Part shown: positions 6,805 through 11,640 of the stretch, piece after piece | How the letters are laid out: every line of letters begins with the position of its first letter | Numbering within the stretch: the first letter of the stretch is position 1 | Assembly: GCA_012800805.1 (NCBI GenBank) | Contig: JAAZIO010000094.1 | Location: forward strand, 1-11,640 | DNA: 11,640 nucleotides | Direction: 5' to 3' | Origin: Clostridiales bacterium | Lineage (GTDB): Bacteria; Bacillota; Clostridia; Christensenellales; CAG-917 | Translations under genes and position numbers: made by a program | Notes under the pieces: model-generated | Told to the model about the DNA's origin: nothing | Database searches by the model: none | Seen by the model: the letters and a program-made list of their open reading frames with translations, nothing else

Positions 6805-9465
6805 ATGTTAAAGCTTGAAAACGTCACAAAAGTTTACGGCGGAAACGAATCCGCGGTGGAGGCTCTAAAGGGCATTACTGTAAATTTCAGAGACAGCGAG
6901 TTTGTTTCGATTCTCGGTCCGTCGGGATGCGGAAAAACCACGCTTATGAACATCATAGGAGGTCTTGACAGAAGCTCCGGCGGAAGCCTTGTCATCGACG
7001 GCGTGAGGACGGATGACTACAAGCCGCGCGACTGGGACAACTACAGAAACAAAAAGATAGGATTTGTCTTTCAAAGTTATAACTTAATAGACCATCTTAG
7101 CGCCCAAAACAATGTTGAGCTTGCTCTTTCGCTGTCCGGCGTAAAGCCGTCGGAGAGGGCGAAAAGGGCAAAAGAAGCTCTTGAAATGGTTGGGCTGAAA
7201 AGGCAGGAGAAGAAAAAGCCGGGACAGCTTTCGGGAGGGCAGGCGCAGAGAGTAGCTATCGCCAGGGCTTTGGTAAACGAGCCCGAAATACTGCTATTGG
7301 ATGAGCCGACGGGCGCGCTCGACAGCCAGACAAGCGAGCAGATACTCCAGCTTATTAAAGAGCTGAGCTCAGGAAAGCTGGTCATCATGGTTACCCACAA
7401 CGAGGAGCTCGCGAAAAGATATTCTACAAGAGTTATCACGATGCTTGACGGGGTGATAACCTCCGACAGCATGCCTTATTCCGTCATGGAGGATGAGGCA
7501 AGCTTTTCTAAAGAAGCCAAAGAGCAAATTGCGGATAAAACCGAGGCTCCCATAATTGAAGATAACGCCGCCTCTAAAAGACGCGGAAAGAAAAGAAGAA
7601 ACAAAACATCCATGTCTTTTTTAACAGCTGTAAAGCTTAGCTTAAAAAACCTCATCAGCAAGAAATGGAGGACGATAACATCGGTTGTCGCAGGCTCGAT
7701 TGGAATAATTTCGGTATCTTTGATACTGGGGTTAAACTACGGTTTTAACAATTATCTGTCCTCGTATGAGAGGGAGTCGCTAGGAAAGTATCCTTTAACC
7801 GTAACCTCACACAGCTCTTCAATCGCCGACGCTTTTAAGCAGGTCATGGAGGAGGGCAAAATCGACGCCGATAAAATCGATTTGGGAAGCGTTCTAACCA
7901 TTTTAAAGGGCAGCGCGGGCGGTCAGACATACAGCGACGAGCAGATTTTAAGGGTGCAAAAAGTTATCGCAAACATCCTGCAGGGGTATCAGAAACTGCT
8001 TTACGAACCCAAAATAGACGCTTTCAAAGACCATCTTGAGGCCAATTTCGATAAAACGCTAGCGACCGTAAAATACGACTATAACCTGTCGCTCAATGTG
8101 TATATGAAAGAGGGTCAAAATTACAGCAGGCTGAATCCCTTTGCCGACAGGATACTTGCCCAGATTCCTTCCTGGCTGCTGTCCCAAATAGACAGCGGAA
8201 CGATTCAGGAAATACAGTCGGCGCTGGCAAAGCTCGGCATCTGGAGCATGATGGTCGACGACCGCGAGATATTAAATTCCCAATACGATGTCCTTTGCGG
8301 AAGTTGGCCGGATTATGAAACCGAAGAGGGAAGGCGGGGCATAGTTCTTGTTGTTGACGAAAACAACAGGCTTGACGACTATATAATGTTTGCTCTGGGC
8401 TATGTTTCGTTTAAGGATATATTCTTAGACGCCATCTTTGGGACGGACAACCTGGACAAAAAAGAGTATGACTTTAATGAAATTATAGGAAACACTTTCA
8501 AGGTTGTGCCCGAGAGCGAGTTCTATCTTAAAAACGAGGCGGGTCTTTATGAGTTCGTAAAAGATAAAAAAGATAAGGAAAAGCAGATAGTTGAAGAAAA
8601 GGGCATCGATGTAACGGTTACGGGAATCGTTCGCCTAAAGCCAGGGCTTGGCGCAGGCTGCATAGGCGGAGCCGTTGGCTATACGGCGGCGTTTGCAAAG
8701 GAGTATATGGAAGCTACCGCCTCGGCTCCCGTTGCCGTCGAGCAAAAGCAGAAATACGATGAGTATGTTTTAAACAAAGCGACCGACGCCAACGCGAAAA
8801 TAATCAGAGTAACCACGGGCGAAGGCATGGAGCTGTCCGACTATAAAGTGTTCATGGCAGAAATCGGATATAAGGAAGTGTCGTCGCCAAACGCTATATA
8901 CTTTTATCCTAGGTCAATTGAGGCAAAGGCAAAAATAGTGGAGTTCATAAACCTTTTCAACGAAAGCCAAAACCTCAGCGAGCTTACGGAGTATAACTAT
9001 ACGGTTGAATACACCGATGAGCTTAGCAAGATAATCTCGAATATGTCGGGCATGATAGACACCGTGACATATATATTGATAGGCGTCGCTCTTGTGTCGG
9101 TGCTGGTTTCCATGTTCATGGTGGGCATCATAATGTATAACTCCGTTTACGCAAGAACGAGAGAGATAGGAATACTTCGAAGCATAGGAGCCAGAAAAAT
9201 AGACATCGCAAGCGTTTTCAATGTGGAAACTTTGCTTTTGGGCTTGGGTTCGGGCTTGATAGGAGCGGCAATCGGCGCCCTGCTTTCGCTGCCATTAAAC
9301 AGCCTGCTGTATAACTTAATCGGAGTCACGGGAATAATAAAGCCCGTATGGTGGCATGCGCTCGTTTTGATAGCGGGAGCGATGCTTACAACCCTTATCT
9401 CGGGGTTGCTCCCTGCGGCGGCCGCGGCCGCAAAACGCCCCGTTGAGGCGCTTAGAACAGAATAA
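6805..9465 (+). CDS. ABC transporter, fused ATPase and FtsX/MacB-type permease
   Basis: An 886-residue single-chain ABC protein. Residues 1-220 are an ATPase of the MacB/LolD/BceA class: Walker A GPSGCGKTT (38-46), Q-loop Gln90, signature LSGGQ (142-146), Walker B ILLLDEPTGALD (162-173) and H-loop His198. A charged linker with a basic KRRGKKRRNK cluster (258-267) leads to TM1 (about 291-310), a large outside domain of roughly 440 residues, then TM2-TM4 (about 753-780, 807-832, 850-875). This is the type VII (MacB-like) mechanotransmission layout, which uses ATP to work on substrates outside the membrane, such as peptides, lipoproteins or antibiotics; the substrate is unknown. An open TTG start at 6754 overlaps the promoter, whereas ATG 6805 follows a ribosome site and begins the conserved MLKLENVTKVY. 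No two-component system or partner gene is adjacent. Confidence 0.9.
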   Translation: MLKLENVTKVYGGNESAVEALKGITVNFRDSEFVSILGPSGCGKTTLMNIIGGLDRSSGGSLVIDGVRTDDYKPRDWDNYRNKKIGFVFQSYNLIDHLSAQNNVELALSLSGVKPSERAKRAKEALEMVGLKRQEKKKPGQLSGGQAQRVAIARALVNEPEILLLDEPTGALDSQTSEQILQLIKELSSGKLVIMVTHNEELAKRYSTRVITMLDGVITSDSMPYSVMEDEASFSKEAKEQIADKTEAPIIEDNAASKRRGKKRRNKTSMSFLTAVKLSLKNLISKKWRTITSVVAGSIGIISVSLILGLNYGFNNYLSSYERESLGKYPLTVTSHSSSIADAFKQVMEEGKIDADKIDLGSVLTILKGSAGGQTYSDEQILRVQKVIANILQGYQKLLYEPKIDAFKDHLEANFDKTLATVKYDYNLSLNVYMKEGQNYSRLNPFADRILAQIPSWLLSQIDSGTIQEIQSALAKLGIWSMMVDDREILNSQYDVLCGSWPDYETEEGRRGIVLVVDENNRLDDYIMFALGYVSFKDIFLDAIFGTDNLDKKEYDFNEIIGNTFKVVPESEFYLKNEAGLYEFVKDKKDKEKQIVEEKGIDVTVTGIVRLKPGLGAGCIGGAVGYTAAFAKEYMEATASAPVAVEQKQKYDEYVLNKATDANAKIIRVTTGEGMELSDYKVFMAEIGYKEVSSPNAIYFYPRSIEAKAKIVEFINLFNESQNLSELTEYNYTVEYTDELSKIISNMSGMIDTVTYILIGVALVSVLVSMFMVGIIMYNSVYARTREIGILRSIGARKIDIASVFNVETLLLGLGSGLIGAAIGALLSLPLNSLLYNLIGVTGIIKPVWWHALVLIAGAMLTTLISGLLPAAAAAAKRPVEALRTE

Positions 9466-9495
9466 AAAAAACCGCGCGGCAGCGCGGTTTTATTT
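9466..9495. terminator. Bidirectional terminator between the ABC gene and rubrerythrin gene
   Basis: A ten-base-pair perfect stem (9468-9477 with 9482-9491, core CCGCGC/GCGCGG) and a four-base loop GGCA sit between the two convergent stop codons. A T-rich tail follows on the plus strand and a long A-run precedes it, giving a T-tail on the minus strand, so it can serve both genes. Confidence 0.9.
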
Positions 9496-10032
9496 TTATT
9501 TCCCTATCTTATGGTATGGCTCAAAATACCCCTGCGGATGAGAGCAGGAAGGACAGCTTTCGGGCGCCTCCTGCCCCGTGTGCAAGAAGCCGCAGTTTCG
9601 GCACTTCCATACAATAACCTCATCTCTTTTAAACAGCTTTCCGCTAACTAAAAGCTCGTGAAGCGCGCGGTATCTTTGCTCGTGCGCGCGCTCAACCTGC
9701 GCAACCTTTTCAAAAAGCTCCGCTATTTTGACAAAGCCTTCTTCGCGCGCCTCCTCCGCCATTATGGAATACATCTCCGTCCACTCTTCCATCTCGCCCG
9801 CCGCCGCCTCAAGCAGGTTCTCCTCTGTCTTTCCTAGCCCGCCAAGGAGTTTAAACCAAAGTTTTGCGTGCTCTTTTTCGTTTTCGGCGGTTTCCAAAAA
9901 TATGGCGGCTATCTGCTCGTAGCCCTCTTTTTTTGCCTGACTTGCGTAATAAGTGTATTTGTTCCTAGCTCCGCTCTCACCTAAAAACGCCTTTTTGAGG
10001 TTTTTTTCGGTTTTTGTTCCTTTAAGTTCCAT
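9496..10032 (-). CDS. rbr: Rubrerythrin
   Basis: Rubrerythrin is a cytosolic non-haem iron protein that reduces hydrogen peroxide in anaerobes, taking electrons from rubredoxin or NAD(P)H-linked partners. The 178-residue product has a ferritin-like four-helix domain with Glu19, the ENEKEH stretch (Glu52, His55) and a second EEAREE...VERAHEQRY set (Glu93/94, Glu114, His117) that supply the di-iron ligands. A C-terminal rubredoxin-like domain has Cys144, Cys147, Cys160 and Cys163 in CRNCG...CPSC. Both domains are in the usual order and the length is close to the family norm. AGGAGG (complement of 10040-10045) lies seven bases before the ATG, and a near-consensus promoter is just upstream. The gene is monocistronic and suggests an oxygen-sensitive host. 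Confidence 0.95.
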   Translation of the reverse strand: MELKGTKTEKNLKKAFLGESGARNKYTYYASQAKKEGYEQIAAIFLETAENEKEHAKLWFKLLGGLGKTEENLLEAAAGEMEEWTEMYSIMAEEAREEGFVKIAELFEKVAQVERAHEQRYRALHELLVSGKLFKRDEVIVWKCRNCGFLHTGQEAPESCPSCSHPQGYFEPYHKIGK

Positions 10033-10060
10033 ATCATCCCCTCCTTATCATGTTACTATA

Positions 10061-10089
10061 ATTATAACTAAAAATCAGCGCCGTTTCAA
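10061..10089 (-). promoter_or_regulatory. Rubrerythrin promoter
   Basis: Read on the minus strand, TTGAAA (complement of 10084-10089) and TATAAT (complement of 10061-10066) are spaced by 17 bases. This predicts a start near 10054 and a leader of about 20 bases holding the strong ribosome site. The -10 lies in a TATAATTATA palindrome (10057-10066); no obvious PerR-type box was recognised. Confidence 0.75.
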
Positions 10090-10208
10090 TACGATGTTGC
10101 CTGCCTTTTAGCTGTTGAATTTTTGCACTGCATTGGCATATTGCTTGTTTTCTTTTAATGATTTTTTGATTAGATATTTTTGCGGCTCACTTTTTTGGGT
10201 AAAAATAT

Positions 10209-10237
10209 TTGACAAAAAGCTTAACTGATGGTATTAT
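10209..10237 (+). promoter_or_regulatory. Promoter of the tRNA-Ala/tRNA-Ile unit
   Basis: A perfect TTGACA (10209-10214) and TATTAT (10232-10237) are spaced by 17 bases. The predicted start near 10244 is about 13 bases before the tRNA-Ala 5' end, as expected for a strong stable-RNA promoter. Confidence 0.85.
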
Positions 10238-10256
10238 AGTCAAGCGTTAAGACTCT

Positions 10257-10332
10257 GGGGGTGTAGCTCAGTTGGGAGAGCGCCTGATTTGCATTCAGGA
10301 GGTCCTCGGTTCGAACCCGTGCATCTCCACCA
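10257..10332 (+). tRNA. tRNA-Ala (anticodon TGC)
   Basis: A 76-base cloverleaf with encoded CCA. The anticodon loop TTTGCAT gives TGC (UGC), decoding GCN alanine codons. The acceptor stem GGGGGTG/CATCTCC contains the G3-T70 wobble pair, the alanine identity determinant. D-stem GCTC/GAGC and anticodon stem CCTGA/TCAGG are perfect. The T-stem CTCGG/CCGTG has one T-T mismatch at 50-64. Confidence 0.95.
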
Positions 10333-10339
10333 CGGACAA

Positions 10340-10416
10340 GGGGTCATAGCTCAGTTGGTTAGAGCACACGCCTGATAAGCGTGAGGTCGGTAGTTCGAGT
10401 CTACTTGACCCCACCA
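10340..10416 (+). tRNA. tRNA-Ile (anticodon GAT)
   Basis: A 77-base cloverleaf with encoded CCA. The anticodon loop CTGATAA gives GAT, decoding ATC/ATT. The acceptor stem GGGGTCA/TGACCCC is perfect; the D-stem, anticodon stem CACGC/GCGTG and T-stem GGTAG/CTACT fit, with one G-T pair. It lies seven bases after tRNA-Ala, so both are cut from one transcript. This pair is commonly found in rRNA operon spacers, usually as Ile-Ala; here it stands outside rRNA and in the order Ala-Ile. Confidence 0.95.
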
Positions 10417-10437
10417 GATAAGAAAAGCTCTCAAAGG

Positions 10438-10465
10438 AAAATGCGATTTTATCGCATTTTTTTTT
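10438..10465 (+). terminator. Terminator of the tRNA unit
   Basis: A ten-base-pair stem (10438-10447 with 10451-10460, core ATGCGAT/ATCGCAT) with a three-base loop runs into a T-tract ending at 10465. It begins 21 bases after the tRNA-Ile CCA and immediately precedes the 11-base repeat array. Confidence 0.85.
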
Positions 10466-10467
10466 AA

Positions 10468-10647
10468 AAACCGGTGTAGAAACCAGTATAAAACCAGTGT
10501 AAAAGCAGTGTAAAACCAGTGTAAAAGCAGTGTAAAACCAGTGTTGAATTTGTGTAGAACAAGTGTAGAAATTATTTTAGAACCAGTGTATGACTAGTGT
10601 AAGATTTAAACATAGAGCTAGTGTTGGACTGTTATTGAACCGTTTTA
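10468..10647. repeat. Degenerate tandem array with an 11-base period, about 16 units
   Basis: The consensus unit is RAACCAGTGTA. Units at 10491-10545 are nearly perfect and alternate AAACCAGTGTA with AAAGCAGTGTA. Flanking units at 10468-10490 and 10546-10647 are more diverged, and a few are 12 or 13 bases long. The period is not a multiple of three, and the plus frames contain stops, so it is not coding. Across unit junctions there are A4 tracts repeating every 11 bases, close to one helical turn, which predicts intrinsic DNA curvature. The function is unknown: it could be a protein-binding array, a bent-DNA element behind the tRNA terminator, or a slippage product. Confidence 0.85.
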
Positions 10648-10675
10648 GAAACCAACCAATTTAAAAACTTTATCA

Positions 10676-10999
10676 TTAAGTTTTTTCATTTGACAGCAAG
10701 AAGCGGGCATAAGAAATCAGTTGAGCCTTGCTTGATTTAGACAGTTCATCATAAATTTTTTGGGTTTCGCTTTTTTGAAATTCAATTCTTGACTGAACTA
10801 AAAGAGGATCGGTGTCGTCGCGCCCGAGAATGTAATCGGTTGAGACATTGAAGAAATCAGCCTATTTGATAACAATATCATAACTTGGCTCCATTATTCC
10901 ATTTTCATATCTTGAATATGTAGCAGGAGTTATGCCTAAAAACTTGGCTATATCTTTTTGCAGAATGTTTTTTTTCTGTCTCAACTCTTTAAATTTCAT
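10676..10999 (-). pseudogene. XRE-family helix-turn-helix regulator interrupted by one in-frame TAG
   Basis: Read from the ATG at 10999 on the minus strand, the frame encodes MKFKELRQKKNILQKDIAKF and then a typical Cro/C1 helix-turn-helix (LGITPATYSRYENGIMEPSY, residues 21-40). Codon 46 is TAG (10864-10862). The same frame then continues for 61 residues with ADFFNVSTDYILGRDD, the usual end of this domain, and a helical tail to a TAA at 10676. The family normally has leucine at the stopped position (IKLADFF), so one TTG-to-TAG change explains it. parA in this window ends in TAG, so reassignment of TAG is unlikely. The 45-residue truncated peptide would keep most of the DNA-binding helices. A -10 and a direct repeat precede it; no ribosome site does. 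Intact members are phage- or stress-type repressors of about 107 residues. Confidence 0.85.
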
Positions 11000-11005
11000 G
11001 AATTA

Positions 11006-11031
11006 ATTATAATTTATTAGTATTTATTAGT
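11006..11031 (-). promoter_or_regulatory. -10 element and direct repeat upstream of the XRE regulator
   Basis: On the minus strand a perfect TATAAT (complement of 11006-11011) ends six bases before the ATG at 10999. Just upstream, the plus strand carries TTTATTAGT twice (11013-11021 and 11023-11031), a direct repeat with a 10-base period positioned where a self-binding repressor would block RNA polymerase. No good -35 is seen at standard spacing. Confidence 0.45.
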
Positions 11032-11129
11032 TTTATAAAAATCAATTATGAAAATTTAGAAATTAGAAAGCGGCGTTGTTAATAAAGCCTAAGTAATATA
11101 TGTAAACGGCTAAAAGGAGAGTGCGGCTA

Positions 11130-11640
11130 TTACTTTTTTGGAAGGGCTAAGGTTTTGTTCTCCCGTATTATCAAAAACACCTTGCCTTCCACAGAGGACA
11201 GGGGAATGTAGCCTAGGTATCTTGAGTCGTTTGACACAAGGCGGTTGTCGCCCAAAACATAAATATGGCCCTCGGGAACTATTTCTTTAGCTTTGTTTAT
11301 GGGGGTTCCGTTAATATCGCGAAGTATCTTGTTCTCTTCGGTTAGGTAATTTTCCTCTATTGCGGAGCCGTTTATAAAAATCACGCCGTCTTTTATCTCA
11401 AGGGTGTCGCCCTCAAGCGCAATCGCTCTTTTGACAAGAGCGTTGTTGTAGCCGCTGGCGTATAAAACAACGATATCGCCTCTTTTGATTTTTGAAAGGC
11501 GGTTGACCACAACCTTATCGCCGTCGCCGTAGTCGCCCGACACGCCGCCGCTTAGGGTGGGGTGCATTGACGTCCCGTCAACGGTAAAGGTTTTGGTGAC
11601 GAACTTGGATATAAGCGTTGCGGTTATGAAAGCAAGCGTG
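11130..11640 (-). CDS. lepB: Signal peptidase I, N-terminus outside window
   Basis: Type I signal peptidase is a membrane-anchored serine/lysine protease that cuts signal peptides from exported proteins on the outer face of the membrane. The frame is open through the window edge, so the gene is partial; an ATG at 11567 is not the start, because it belongs to the catalytic motif. Upstream residues read FTVDGTSMHPTL, where the Ser codon (11570-11568) is the nucleophile. The catalytic Lys lies in NALVKRAIALEGD (codon 11432-11430). The conserved box YVLGDNRLVSNDSRYLG (about 11264-11214) completes the active site. The visible N-terminal residues (LAFITATLISKFV) are the end of the membrane anchor. 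The short region between the Lys and GDNR boxes fits the compact Gram-positive form. No clear terminator follows in the 130-base gap toward the XRE gene. Confidence 0.93.
   Translation of the reverse strand, partial: TLAFITATLISKFVTKTFTVDGTSMHPTLSGGVSGDYGDGDKVVVNRLSKIKRGDIVVLYASGYNNALVKRAIALEGDTLEIKDGVIFINGSAIEENYLTEENKILRDINGTPINKAKEIVPEGHIYVLGDNRLVSNDSRYLGYIPLSSVEGKVFLIIRENKTLALPKK

Noticed and set aside
10468-10647. CRISPR array
   Set aside because: Units are only 11 bases, contiguous without unique spacers, and no cas genes are nearby.
10676-10999. TAG recoded as an amino acid in the XRE gene
   Set aside because: parA in this window terminates at TAG, and a single TTG-to-TAG change is a simpler explanation.
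11130-11567. Signal peptidase starting at the ATG at 11567
   Set aside because: That Met is inside the catalytic GTSMHP motif; the frame continues upstream with the Ser nucleophile and membrane anchor to the window edge.

Overview
The window looks like a chromosomal segment of a Bacillota (Clostridia-like) bacterium. The grounds are strong AGGAGG-type ribosome sites on several genes, sigma-70/sigma-A style promoters, an rsmG-parA-parB (gidB-soj-spo0J) block of the kind found near the replication origin of many Gram-positive bacteria, a short Gram-positive-type signal peptidase I, and a rubrerythrin that suggests an anaerobic or microaerophilic life. The lineage is an inference from gene content; I cannot place it more finely.

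Layout. Positions 76-1914 carry two independent plus-strand genes: an alpha/beta hydrolase (esterase-like) with its own terminator, and an MTA/SAH nucleosidase (mtnN) with its own promoter and terminator. After an AT-rich gap comes rsmG (16S rRNA m7G methyltransferase), then the chromosome-partition pair parA-parB from a separate promoter. A GH13 alpha-glucosidase follows parB by only 21 bases with a strong ribosome site, so it is probably co-transcribed with parAB up to a strong terminator at 6378-6410. A 437-base AT-rich gap precedes a single-polypeptide ABC transporter (ATPase plus FtsX/MacB-type permease). It converges on a minus-strand rubrerythrin gene, and the two share a bidirectional terminator.

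Right end. A consensus promoter drives a tRNA-Ala(TGC)/tRNA-Ile(GAT) pair that ends in a terminator. Directly downstream is a degenerate tandem array of about 16 units with an 11-base period. Then comes a minus-strand XRE-family regulator broken by a single in-frame TAG, and the window closes inside a minus-strand signal peptidase I gene whose N-terminus lies outside.

Themes worth attention. Three genes (mtnN, rsmG and the broken XRE regulator) have a -10 hexamer ending exactly six bases before the ATG and no ribosome site, which predicts leaderless mRNAs. The parA promoter is flanked by two CGTGAAAC half-sites that match half of the canonical parS palindrome. The 11-base array has A-tracts in helical phase and is the least explained element. 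I did not see a clear multi-gene system of an undescribed type.
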